Shown here: piece by piece, positions 14,899 through 23,008 of the stretch
Numbering within the stretch: the stretch's first letter is position 1
Layout of the letters: each line of letters opens with the position of its first letter
Assembly (NCBI RefSeq): GCF_003439925.1
Contig: NZ_QQRR01000002.1
Location: forward strand, 992,001-1,056,000
Length of the DNA stretch: 64,000 bases
Origin: Haloprofundus halophilus
Lineage (GTDB): Archaea > Halobacteriota > Halobacteria > Halobacteriales > Haloferacaceae
Direction of reading: 5' to 3'
Notes under the pieces: model-generated
Told to the model about the DNA's origin: nothing
Databases searched by the model: none
What the model saw: the letters and a program-made list of their open reading frames with translations, nothing else
Translations under genes and position numbers: made by a program

Positions 14899-15906
14899 AT
14901 GGCAGGTCCATTGGAAGTAAAGAGAAGAGAATGGAGACCGTCTATGAAAGATGATCCACTGGCGGTTGATATTGAAGATAGAAGACATACTGCATCCCAA
15001 ATAGATACTCATCCAGCGGATATTGAAACTCTTGATTCGTATGAAGAACGAATTGGAGATTATAAAGCAAGAGGATTTACGTATATACCAATGCCGAAAA
15101 ATGGTAAATATTATAACACAGAAGAAGGGTGGATTAGGGACCTGAATTCTAGCCAATTGATTGACGAAGAAACACATCTGCTGGAGGTTTTACGCTTGTT
15201 ACAGGAAGAAGCGTTTTTGCTGGTGGATTATTCTTCAATAAGTGCTGTCCTGATATATGAGGGAGATGAGCCTTACCTCCTTTACGGACAAAAGGATGAG
15301 GGCAAAGAGTACACATCAAGTGAATATGCAAGATATGTTGATAGTTTAGAAGAAGAACGAACAAAAGATGCTCATTTCTATACTATTGGTGAAGCGAAAG
15401 AGGAATTCCCGGAATTAGCCGAATTGATCGATAGACAAGCCTGGGAACATATAGAGCATGATGAAGACCGATATGGGATAATTACCCTGGCAGATGTTAA
15501 CCGAAGGGGAGTCAAACTGATGATATATGTTGTTTTATCTGGACTAGTGTCTAAACTATCGCATAAGATAGAGGATGAATATCCTGAGTCCGAGCCAATA
15601 TTGAAATATTTGCGAGCTGACACCATTGGCAGATGGTACAAGAATCAAATGGAGGGGCTAGAAATCCACGCTGCCGAACAAATGCATATGATCGAAATAA
15701 TGCAGGTAATTCAGGCATCTGATGAATCTTTTGTGAAGGAATGTGGATTTGATTCGAAAAGTGAAGTACAGGACTTAAATTCTATCAATGAAATTCGGAA
15801 CAGCGTAATGCATGCCAACCGATCACTTATTTACGATAGGCGTGATATTGAAGATATCCTGACAGCAATCAAGAGGGCTCAGGAGATCGTTTCCAATATC
15901 TCCTAA
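14899..15906 (+). CDS. CBS-like/HEPN domain protein (possible RNase effector)
   Basis: A 335-residue protein. Residues about 60-200 look like a CBS pair: GFTYIPMPKNGKYYNTEEGW, THLLEVLRLLQEEAFLLVDY, then YGIITLADVNRRGVKLMIYV. Residues about 200-330 are helical and end with NSINEIRNSVMHANRSLI, which carries the HEPN ribonuclease signature R-x4-H (R-N-S-V-M-H). HEPN proteins commonly cut RNA in toxin, abortive-infection and CRISPR-accessory systems, and CBS domains sense nucleotides, so a nucleotide-gated RNase is a reasonable hypothesis. The gene ends 16 bp before the attR arm, has AT-rich composition and its own promoter region (GGATAAATTTG about 40 bp upstream). The domain calls are by motif only. 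Confidence 0.6.
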   Translation: MAGPLEVKRREWRPSMKDDPLAVDIEDRRHTASQIDTHPADIETLDSYEERIGDYKARGFTYIPMPKNGKYYNTEEGWIRDLNSSQLIDEETHLLEVLRLLQEEAFLLVDYSSISAVLIYEGDEPYLLYGQKDEGKEYTSSEYARYVDSLEEERTKDAHFYTIGEAKEEFPELAELIDRQAWEHIEHDEDRYGIITLADVNRRGVKLMIYVVLSGLVSKLSHKIEDEYPESEPILKYLRADTIGRWYKNQMEGLEIHAAEQMHMIEIMQVIQASDESFVKECGFDSKSEVQDLNSINEIRNSVMHANRSLIYDRRDIEDILTAIKRAQEIVSNIS

Positions 15907-15921
15907 ACACATATATTGTAT

Positions 15922-15940
15922 ATTTCTGCAATTACCGCGC
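15922..15940 (+). other. attR: element arm plus core ACCGCGC
   Basis: ATTTCTGCAATT (15922-15933) is the right-end arm and ACCGCGC (15934-15940) the core; chromosomal mutY sequence resumes after it. Joined to the left arm it gives a symmetrical attP (12-bp arms, 10 of 12 complementary, 7-bp centre). The reconstructed attB, GTGCTCC-ACCGCGC-GTTCGAC, encodes Val-Leu-His-Arg-Ala-Phe-Asp. Confidence 0.7.
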
Positions 15941-16406
15941 GTTCGACGTTCCCGACGACGACGCGGCGTTCGAGGCGGCGGCAGCCGAACTGATGCCCGA
16001 GGGCGAGTCGCGCGTCTGGAACAACGCCATCATGGAACTCGGCGGCGTCGCCTGTACGAAGACGCCGACCTGCGACGAGTCGGGGTGTCCGTGGCGGAAG
16101 TGGTGTCACGCCTACGAAACCGGTGACTTCACCGCGCCGGACGTCCCGACGCAACCGAGTTTCGAGGGGAGTCGACGGCAGTTTCGCGGGCGGGTGATTC
16201 GGATTCTCGGCGAGTACGACGAACTCGCGCTCGACGCGCTCGGCCCGCGAGTCCGCGTCGACTACGGCGGCGAGACGGGTCGCGAGTGGCTGCGCGGGTT
16301 GGTCGGCGACCTGGCGAGCGACGGCCTCGTCGAAGTCGTCGCGGTCGGTGGCGAGGACGAGGGTGAGAGCGGGAGCGACGAGACGCTTGTTCGTCTCCGA
16401 CGCTGA
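15934..16406 (+). pseudogene. mutY: Displaced original 3' part of mutY
   Basis: An open frame encoding the MutY C-terminus from RAFDVPDDDAAFEAAAAELM through the FeS cysteines (C-x5-C-x4-C-x5-C) to the tail. It has no promoter or start of its own except internal ATG 15993. It is almost the same protein as 111-570 over the FeS region (SRVWNNAIMELGGVAC and FEGSRRQFRGRV are shared) but differs at most synonymous sites and has a longer, Gly/Glu-rich tail. This is the native chromosomal end cut off by the element, and excision would rejoin it. Confidence 0.88.
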
Positions 16407-16566
16407 GCCCTCGGTTCGGGTGACTTCGAGGTACGCGTAGCCGTCGGTCTGTCGACGCGTGAGTTCGGCGACGGCCTCCTCGACGGCGACGACGCTCGGA
16501 GGGATGAGTGTGGGGTGACGACTACTCGGCCGTACAGTTTTGTCGGGCGGCATCCGAGAACTCGTC

Positions 16567-17154
16567 ATGCCGACACACGTCGTCGCCGTCTGCGGGAGTC
16601 TCCGAGAGCGAAGCTACACCCGACTGTCGCTGCAGCGCGCGCTCGAAGCCGCCGAAGAGGCCGGCGGAACCGGTGAACTGGTCGACCTTCGGGAGTTCGA
16701 CCTCCCGATGCTGGACGCCGACGAGCGGACCGCGGGCGACGCCGAGCGGTTGCGTCGAACGCTCCGCGAAGCGGACGCGGTCTTGCTCGGGACGCCGGTG
16801 TACCATGGGTCGTACTCGGGCGTGCTGAAGAACGCGCTCGACTACTGCCGGTTCGACGAGTTCGAGGGGAAGACGGTCGGACTGCTCGCCGTCGCCGGCG
16901 GCGCGTTCCCGGTGACGGCGCTCGACCACCTCCGCTCGGTCTGCCGGGCGTTCAACGCCTGGGTGCTCCCGCACCAGGTCGCCGTCCCGCGCGCCAGTGG
17001 CGCGTTCGAGGACGGGGAGTTCGTCGACGAGCGACTCGACTCGCGCGTCGCCACGCTCGGACGGCGCGTCGTCGAGTACGCGACCATCGAACCCGACCCG
17101 CCGACGTTCGAGAGCGACCAGAACGTCGGCGCGGGCGAACGCTCCGCGGAGTGA
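16567..17154 (+). CDS. NADPH-dependent FMN reductase family protein
   Basis: A 195-residue flavodoxin-like protein. The N-terminal strand and loop CGSLRERSYTRLSL is the FMN phosphate-binding loop. LGTPVYHGSYSGVLKNALDY is the classical family motif (T-P-x-Y-x-x-S-x-x-G-x-L-K-N-x-L-D), and the VAGGAFPVTALDHLRSVCRA stretch contacts the flavin ring. It reduces FMN, quinones or azo compounds with NAD(P)H in the cytoplasm; the true substrate is unknown. ATG 16567 gives the full fold. It is a single gene, convergent with the GH5-like gene. Confidence 0.88.
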   Translation: MPTHVVAVCGSLRERSYTRLSLQRALEAAEEAGGTGELVDLREFDLPMLDADERTAGDAERLRRTLREADAVLLGTPVYHGSYSGVLKNALDYCRFDEFEGKTVGLLAVAGGAFPVTALDHLRSVCRAFNAWVLPHQVAVPRASGAFEDGEFVDERLDSRVATLGRRVVEYATIEPDPPTFESDQNVGAGERSAE

Positions 17155-17168
17155 CTCGGGCAGAGAAC

Positions 17169-18335
17169 TCAGTCCGTCTCGGCGCGGGTGAGGTCCGCCG
17201 GCAACCACGACGGTTGTCGGCGTCGCTCCTCGAACTCCGCCGAATCGTCGCCCGCGAGCGCTCGCGCGTCGACCGCCGAGTAGACGCTGCCGTCTCGGTG
17301 AAAGACGCCGTTGATTCGGCCCTTCTCGCGCTGGTCGGGGAGGTACGCCGGTTTCAGCATGAGCGACCAGAAGAAGTCGCCGTCGACGGGGCCATCGCGG
17401 ATGGTCCCGGCGAGCGACGCGTAGTTCGGGAGGAACTTGTTCGGCGGCTCTTTGCGCGTACGCTGCCACTCGGTGAGCCACACCGGTCTGCCGTGGTCGT
17501 CGGCGAACTCGCGGGCGTTCTGCATCCGCTCCTCCATCTTTTTCGCCGTCGGCGGTAGGTTGAGGTGGAACTGGAACACGTCGAGTTCGGGCTCGTCGTA
17601 CAGCGCGTTGTATCTGAGACCCTTACAGCCCATCGTCAGCGGCACGTCCGCTCGGTTGTCGTCGGCGACGCGGAGCATCCGACGCGCGAACTTCAGGCGT
17701 CGGTCCCAGTCGCCGGGTTCGTTCATGATTTCGAGCGCGAGCAGCGCGTCGTCGTCGCCGTAGCGGTCGACGAACCACTCGACGTACTCGCGCGGACCGC
17801 CCGCTCGCCGACCGAATCGGTCGTCGCCGTCGCGTCCTTCCTCGGCGTGTGTCGCGTCGTCGCCGAGGCCGAGCGCCCGCTTCGCCTCCGAGAGGACGCC
17901 GCCGTCTCGGTCGTCGCCGTCCCCGCTTCCGCGGCCGTCGTCTCGACCGCTCCACCGACTCTCGTCGTTGATGACGTCGTGCGACGGCGACCGGACGGCG
18001 CAGGCGGTGTGCGGGTCGCGGTCGCGACGGCGTTCGCGCGTCGGCTCCTCGCCCGCGCTCTCGAAGAGAATCGGGACGATTCGAAGTCCCTCCTCCTCGG
18101 CGGTCGACAGCAGGTTGTCGACGCGTCGTTCCATCGCCTCGGGGGCGTCGAACCAGTACTCGTAGCTGAGAAAGAGGCGGAGTGCGTCGCGGTTCAGTCG
18201 CTTGGCGAGGCGAAAGTCGCGCTCGGTCTCGTCGGGGTCGTACGCCTCCCAGAACTGGTAGGCGTTGAACGCCCGCGCGGGGACGTACACCGCGCCCCGA
18301 ACGTCCGAGAGAGCTCGGTCGCTGGCGGTCGTCAT
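17169..18335 (-). CDS. Glycoside hydrolase of the GH5/cellulase-like clan
   Basis: A 388-residue (beta/alpha)8-type protein. The acid/base Glu lies in LLALEIMNEPGDWDRR (N-E-P) near residue 230 and the probable nucleophile in RPVWLTEWQRTRK near residue 310, the spacing expected for clan GH-A. The N-terminus (RGAVYVPARAFNAYQFWEAY) is the first barrel strand. About 80 residues between (around 110-195) form an acidic, Gly/Arg/Asp-rich insertion with no fold. There is no signal peptide, so it would act on internal or short sugars. ATG 18335 is chosen because upstream codons are not protein-like. The substrate is unknown. Confidence 0.75.
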   Translation of the reverse strand: MTTASDRALSDVRGAVYVPARAFNAYQFWEAYDPDETERDFRLAKRLNRDALRLFLSYEYWFDAPEAMERRVDNLLSTAEEEGLRIVPILFESAGEEPTRERRRDRDPHTACAVRSPSHDVINDESRWSGRDDGRGSGDGDDRDGGVLSEAKRALGLGDDATHAEEGRDGDDRFGRRAGGPREYVEWFVDRYGDDDALLALEIMNEPGDWDRRLKFARRMLRVADDNRADVPLTMGCKGLRYNALYDEPELDVFQFHLNLPPTAKKMEERMQNAREFADDHGRPVWLTEWQRTRKEPPNKFLPNYASLAGTIRDGPVDGDFFWSLMLKPAYLPDQREKGRINGVFHRDGSVYSAVDARALAGDDSAEFEERRRQPSWLPADLTRAETD

Positions 18336-18441
18336 GGTGTTGACGGGTGCCACTCGGAGTCGGTTATCGGTTCGGTGCGATGCGACGACAGTCCGACGAA
18401 GAAGACAATCGTTTTGGTCTCGCTCGCACCGAGGACACCTC

Positions 18442-19029
18442 ATGCACGCCATCACCCGGAGCGGATGGGTCGAACTCATCACCGGCTCCATGTTCTCCGG
18501 AAAGACCGAGGAACTGCTGCGACGCCTCCGTCGCGCCGAGATCGCGGGACAGGAGGTGGCGGTGTTCAAACCGGCCATCGACGACCGCTACGGCGAGACG
18601 ACCATCGGGTCGCACAACGGTCGGCAGTGGGAGGCGGCCGTCGTCGACAACGAGGGCGAGGGCGTCTGGCAGATGCTCGACGACCTCAACGGCGAGCAGG
18701 TCGTCGCCGTCGACGAGGCGAACTTCTTCTCGGAGACGCTGGTCGAGGTGTGCGAGGCGCTCGCCGCCGACGGCCGCCGCGTCATCGTCTCCGGAACCGA
18801 CCAGACGTTCCGCGGCGAACCGTTCGACCCGGTTCCGCAGTTGATGGCGCTGGCCGAGTACGTCGACAAGCTACAGGCGATCTGTACGGTCTGCGGCGAA
18901 CCGGCGACGCGGAACCAGCGGCTCATCGACGGCGAACCCGCCCACGTCGACGACCCCACCATCATGGTCGGCGCCGAGGAGTCGTACGAGGCGCGCTGTC
19001 GGAACTGTCATACCCTCCGGAGCGACTAG
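18442..19029 (+). CDS. tdk: Thymidine kinase
   Basis: A 195-residue type II thymidine kinase that phosphorylates thymidine in the dTTP salvage pathway. It has the P-loop GSMFSGKTEELLRRLRR, the lasso-region DEANFF (V-V-A-V-D-E-A-N-F-F) carrying the catalytic Glu, the GTDQTFRGEPF loop, and a zinc site from ICTVCGEPAT and CRNCH. Length matches the family. ATG 18442 follows GAGGACACCTC. The Yip1-like gene follows after only 7 bp and may be cotranscribed. Confidence 0.95.
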   Translation: MHAITRSGWVELITGSMFSGKTEELLRRLRRAEIAGQEVAVFKPAIDDRYGETTIGSHNGRQWEAAVVDNEGEGVWQMLDDLNGEQVVAVDEANFFSETLVEVCEALAADGRRVIVSGTDQTFRGEPFDPVPQLMALAEYVDKLQAICTVCGEPATRNQRLIDGEPAHVDDPTIMVGAEESYEARCRNCHTLRSD

Positions 19030-19036
19030 GTCGACC

Positions 19037-19669
19037 GTGACTACGTGGGTGGAGAATCCCCGGAACGGTCGCGACCGCGGCCCGCGCGGCCTCGCCCGCG
19101 CGTGGGTCGAGGTGCTGATTCGCCCGCGGCGCTTCTTCCGCAACGGCGTCGCCCCCGGCGACCAGGCACCGGGGCTGGTGTTCGGCGTGCTGGTCGCGCT
19201 CTGCTTCGTCGGCGGGATGCTCGCGTTCTCCAGCGAGACGGTGCTGGGGACGGAACTCGTCCCCCTCGTCGCCGACAGCCGAGCGGTGACGAGCCTCCTC
19301 GTACTGTTGGTCGTCGCGCTGTTCGTCGCGCCCGCGACGCTTCACCTGACGGCGGCGCTGCAGACGGTGCTTCTCGTCCTCGCGGTTCGGGACCGCGCGG
19401 GCGTCAGCGAGACGGTCCAGACCATCGCGTACGCGACCGCGCCGTGCGTGTTCGCCGGCGTCCCGATACCGGAACTCCGGGTCGTCTGCGCGCTCTACGG
19501 GGCCGGACTCCTGACCATCGGCATCAGCGAGATACACCGGACGTCGCTGTTTCGGGCGGCGCTCGTCTCGGCGATTCCGTCGGCGTTCGTCTTCGGCTTC
19601 GCCTTCCGTGGGCTCGGTCCGCTCGTGGCGCTCGCCGAGGAACTGCTCCGCTCGCTGACGCTCATCTGA
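19037..19669 (+). CDS. Yip1-family membrane protein
   Basis: A 210-residue protein beginning at GTG 19037. An N-terminal WVEVLIRPRRFFRNGVAPGD motif (P-x-x-F-F) is typical of archaeal Yip1-domain proteins. Four to five membrane segments follow, at about 48-66, 84-110, 120-145, 150-165 and 175-195. Eukaryotic relatives act in membrane trafficking; the archaeal role is unknown. Confidence 0.75.
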   Translation: MTTWVENPRNGRDRGPRGLARAWVEVLIRPRRFFRNGVAPGDQAPGLVFGVLVALCFVGGMLAFSSETVLGTELVPLVADSRAVTSLLVLLVVALFVAPATLHLTAALQTVLLVLAVRDRAGVSETVQTIAYATAPCVFAGVPIPELRVVCALYGAGLLTIGISEIHRTSLFRAALVSAIPSAFVFGFAFRGLGPLVALAEELLRSLTLI

Positions 19670-19883
19670 GCGTCTCGGCCGGTACGGCGACCGTCGGCGC
19701 ACCGCGAGGGCGACGCGGAATCTGAGAATTAGTCCGGGAATCGACAGACTCCGTCGGGGTCAGCGCCGACCCGCGTGAGCGAGCGTTCGCTCGAACGCGG
19801 CGCGTCGTCGCGGTTCGCCTCGCCGCTCGCTCGCAGAGGACTTTCGACAACCGTTTTAGGGCGGGGCCATTTTCTCCGAGCAA

Positions 19884-22010
19884 ATGGGTACGTGTATCAT
19901 TTGCGGCACGCCCGTCGAGGGCCGAATTTGCGACAGCCACCAGGAGGACGTCGTGTTCGAGTTCCGTGGTAACGAAGCTTCACAACTAACCCCCGGCCGC
20001 TTCTACAGCGGCGTCGTCGACGGCTACGCCGACTTCGGCGTGTTCGTCGACCTCGCGTCGGGCGTCACCGGTCTGCTCCACCGCAGCGAGCTGGACCGTC
20101 GATTGGAGAGTCTCGACTGGGAGCCCGGAGACACCGTCTTCGTGCAGGTCAAGAACGTCCGCGACAACGGCAACATCGACCTCGGTTGGTCGATTCGCCA
20201 GTCCGAGCGCGACTTCCGCGGTGCGCTCGTCCAGGACGCAGACGGTGACCACGACGCGGAGGAGAGCGACGAGAGCGGCGACGCGGAGGACGAAGTCGAG
20301 ACGCCGACGGTCCGACACGGCAGCGCTTCCCGCGACGAGAGCAGCGAAAGCGACGAGAACGGCAAAAGCGACGAGAACGGCAAAAGCGACGGAAGCAAGG
20401 AGAGCAGCGAGAGCAGCGAGAACAGCGGGGCCGACGACCGAACCGGCGACGCACGCGAGGCCGAACCCACCGCCGACTACGAACGGGTCGAGATCGGCAC
20501 GCTGAGTGACCGCGTCGGCCAGACCGTCCGCATCGAGGGCGAGGTCGTCAGCGCCCAGCAGACCGGCGGACCGACCGTCTTCGAGGTCCGCGACGAGACG
20601 GGCGTCGTCGACGCCGCCGCGTTCGTCGAGGCGGGCGTCCGCGCCTACCCCGAGGTCGACGTCGGGTCGGTCGTTCGCCTCGACGGCGAGGTCGAACTCC
20701 GCCACAACGAGATTCAGGTCGAAACCGAGGCGCTCGTCTCCCTCGAGGGCGACGACGCCGAGACGGTCCAGTCCCGCCTCGACGACGCGCTCCGCGGCCG
20801 CGCGCGCCCCGACGACGTGACGCCGCTCGCCGACCACGACGCCATCGCCGCGGTCGGCACCCAGTTGCAGGACGCCGCCGAGGAGATTCGCCGCGCCGTC
20901 TTCGAGTCCCGCCCCATCATCGTCCGCCACACCGCCACCGCCGACGGCTACGTCGCCGGCGCGGCCGTCGAGCGCGCCGTGCTCCCGCTCATCCGCGAGG
21001 AGCACGCCAAATCCGACGCCGAGTACCACTACTTCGACCGACGCCCGCTCGAAGAGGCCGTCTACGGCATGGACGCCGCGACCAACGACGTGACTCGGAT
21101 GCTGCAGGACCGCGACCGACACGGCGAGAAACTGCCGCTCGTCCTCCTCGTCGGCACGGGTTCGACGGTCGAATCCAGCGACGGACTCGACCTGCTGAGC
21201 ATCTACGGCGCCAAGCGCGTCGTCGCCGACGCCGCCGCCGTCGACGCCGAGATAGAGGAGTCCACCGACGTGCTCGTCTCGCCGGTGCTCGCCGACGCCG
21301 ACGCGTCGGACCTCTCGACGGGCGCGCTCGTCGCCAACCTCGCCGCCGCCGTCAACGACGACGTGCGCGACGACCTGCGCCACCTCCCCGCGGTGAGCTA
21401 CTGGGAGGACGCCCCGCAGGCGTACCTCGACGCCGCGACGGACGCGGGCTACGACGAGACGTACGTCCGCGAACTCCGCGAGGCCGTCGCGCTGGAGGCG
21501 TACTACCAGTCCTACGAGGACAAGCGCGAACTCATCACGGACCTGCTGTTCGACAACGGCGTCACGCCCGACGGCGAGGGCGAGAACGCGGGTAACCTCG
21601 CCAGCCACGTCTCCGAGCAGTTCCGCCTGAAACTCGACGCGGAAGTCGAGACGGCGAAGGCGAACCTCGAATCCCGCGAGGCTGAGGGCGTGCAGTTCGC
21701 CGTCCTCGACACGGACGCGTACACCCACCGCTTCGACTTCCCACCGACGGCGCTGCTTCTCGACGAACTCCACCGCCGCGAGCGCGAGGGCGAGAAATTC
21801 GTCACCGTCGGCGTCGCCATGGACGAACTCTACCTCCGCAGCACCGCCGACGTGGACCTCCGAGCGGTCGCCGAGGCCGCGCGCGAACGCGCCCCCGAGG
21901 CCGGAATCACGGCCGTCGGCATCCGCGAGGGCCGCATCGAGTTCCTCTCGGGTCGCCGCGAACAGGTGAAGGAAGCCGTCGTCGAAGCCGTCGCCGAGCA
22001 ACTGGCGTAG
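19884..22010 (+). CDS. RecJ-related protein with S1 and OB domains (catalytic motifs degenerate)
   Basis: A 708-residue protein. In order: a small zinc motif (CIICGTPVEGRICDSH), an S1 RNA-binding domain (FYSGVVDGYADFGVFVDLAS, about 35-100), an acidic low-complexity linker with Ser/Glu/Asp/Lys repeats (about 115-190), an OB-fold (VGQTVRIEGEVVSAQQTGGP, about 200-280), and a DHH-phosphoesterase-like region (about 320-700). RecJ-family enzymes degrade single-stranded DNA, and archaeal relatives also bind GINS. Here the first motif reads TATADG instead of D-A-D-G, and where the DHH triplet is expected (after KRVV) the sequence reads ADAAAVD, so nuclease activity is doubtful. It may serve as a binding protein in replication, repair or RNA metabolism. 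Confidence 0.75.
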   Translation: MGTCIICGTPVEGRICDSHQEDVVFEFRGNEASQLTPGRFYSGVVDGYADFGVFVDLASGVTGLLHRSELDRRLESLDWEPGDTVFVQVKNVRDNGNIDLGWSIRQSERDFRGALVQDADGDHDAEESDESGDAEDEVETPTVRHGSASRDESSESDENGKSDENGKSDGSKESSESSENSGADDRTGDAREAEPTADYERVEIGTLSDRVGQTVRIEGEVVSAQQTGGPTVFEVRDETGVVDAAAFVEAGVRAYPEVDVGSVVRLDGEVELRHNEIQVETEALVSLEGDDAETVQSRLDDALRGRARPDDVTPLADHDAIAAVGTQLQDAAEEIRRAVFESRPIIVRHTATADGYVAGAAVERAVLPLIREEHAKSDAEYHYFDRRPLEEAVYGMDAATNDVTRMLQDRDRHGEKLPLVLLVGTGSTVESSDGLDLLSIYGAKRVVADAAAVDAEIEESTDVLVSPVLADADASDLSTGALVANLAAAVNDDVRDDLRHLPAVSYWEDAPQAYLDAATDAGYDETYVRELREAVALEAYYQSYEDKRELITDLLFDNGVTPDGEGENAGNLASHVSEQFRLKLDAEVETAKANLESREAEGVQFAVLDTDAYTHRFDFPPTALLLDELHRREREGEKFVTVGVAMDELYLRSTADVDLRAVAEAARERAPEAGITAVGIREGRIEFLSGRREQVKEAVVEAVAEQLA

Positions 22011-22122
22011 ACGGGGTCGAAACGCACCTTCTCTCGTCTCTGTCTCTCCCCCTCTCGTCTCCGTCTCTCTTCTCACCGCTCCTTTCTCGCCGCACCAGCC
22101 GCGTTCGACAGCGGTCGCGCCG

Positions 22123-22983
22123 TCACGTCTCGACCGTCGATTCCAGCGGTACCGAGTCGCGGCGGTACGCCTCGAAGACGCGGCGCGCCCACTCGCGGGC
22201 GATACCGTCGTCGGTGTCGACGAAGACGCGCATCGTCCCGGTCTCGTCGTCGTAACCGCCGATACCGACGCGGCCGTCGAAGATGGCGAGGCCGTACGGG
22301 AGCGCCTCGCGGGTCCGCAACGCGAGGTGTCCGTGTCCGATGGCGTCGGCGACCTGCTCGGGGTGCGTCGAGCGGAGCGTCTCGACGACGACGGGGAGGT
22401 AGATTAACTCGGTCTCGGTGTCGTCGAACAGCGAGGCGTAGAATCGCCCGACGCCCGGCGGGACCATGTGCGTCGTGTTGAACCCGCGGAAGGTGTTGCT
22501 GTTCTCCAGGAGTGAGAGGAACCGTTCGACGGGTTTGTAGGGGTCCTCGGGCGTCGGCGTCGTCACGACGGCGTCGGCGAACGGTTCGATGATGAACTCC
22601 TTGTGGTCGGGGCAGATACACTCCAAGAGCGGTTCGAGTCGGGCCGCCGCGCGGAGGTTCCGCTCGAAGCGAAGCACCTCCTCGGCGACCGTCTCCCCGT
22701 GCCCGGTGAGACCCCAAAGGCCGTCGCGACGCTCGGCCAACCCCTGTTGTTCGAGCCAACGCGTGAATCGGTGGCTGGTCGCGCGCGAGACGCCCAACTG
22801 CGTCTGGATGTCCCGCCTGTCCGACGGCCCCTCGATGAGCAGTTCCAGAAGTTCCCGGTGTCGGAGCACGTCCAGCAGTTCGTCCGTCTCCAGTCGTCGG
22901 CGTCCGGTCTCTCGCTCCAGCGAGTCCCGCCGGAGCGCGTACGACTGCTGGAGTAGCTCCTCGAATAGCGATGTTCCGTTCAT
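22123..22983 (-). CDS. FilR1-like winged-helix regulator
   Basis: A 286-residue haloarchaeal regulator. Residues about 35-105 are a wHTH (LLELLIEGPSDRRDIQTQLG, then VSRATSHRFTRWLEQQGLAE). The C-terminal 180 residues match the ligand-sensing part of FilR1-type proteins (NTFRGFNTTHMVPPGVGRFY, then LPYGLAIFDGRVGIGGYDDE and FVDTDDGIAREWA). It is divergent from the methyltransferase/MFS/thioesterase operon and probably controls it and itself through the mirrored sites at 23009-23020 and 23110-23121. The ligand is unknown. Confidence 0.78.
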   Translation of the reverse strand: MNGTSLFEELLQQSYALRRDSLERETGRRRLETDELLDVLRHRELLELLIEGPSDRRDIQTQLGVSRATSHRFTRWLEQQGLAERRDGLWGLTGHGETVAEEVLRFERNLRAAARLEPLLECICPDHKEFIIEPFADAVVTTPTPEDPYKPVERFLSLLENSNTFRGFNTTHMVPPGVGRFYASLFDDTETELIYLPVVVETLRSTHPEQVADAIGHGHLALRTREALPYGLAIFDGRVGIGGYDDETGTMRVFVDTDDGIAREWARRVFEAYRRDSVPLESTVET

Positions 22984-23008
22984 TGTCTCCCCCGTGAGGT
23001 GCCCTCAC

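Larger units (their letters stand above)
104..15933. mobile_element. Integrative element inserted in mutY, about 15.8 kb
   Basis: The element is bounded by the 7-bp repeat ACCGCGC at 104-110 and 15934-15940, exactly where the two mutY 3' parts diverge from each other. It carries an intact tyrosine recombinase gene (10645-11748), so it is not of the kind that splits its own integrase. Backbone genes are GC-rich (1293-5481 and 9428-11748). Two AT-rich blocks (about 5580-9427 and 11750-15933) interrupt or flank them and look like acquired cargo. No capsid, portal or large terminase gene is recognised, so it is more like an integrative plasmid or satellite than a complete provirus. It supplies its own mutY 3' end, so insertion should leave MutY functional. 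Confidence 0.85.

Noticed and set aside
15903-16568. Long open frame on the minus strand over the displaced mutY part, extending to 16568
   Set aside because: Mostly antisense of the mutY remnant. The short stretch beyond it (about 16407-16545, PSVVAVEEAVAELTRRQTDG) looks somewhat protein-like but has no clear start, family or end of its own.
19986-22076. 696-codon minus-strand frame opposite the RecJ-like gene
   Set aside because: Repetitive Val/Asp/Gly-rich shadow; the plus strand has recognisable S1, OB and RecJ-like domains.
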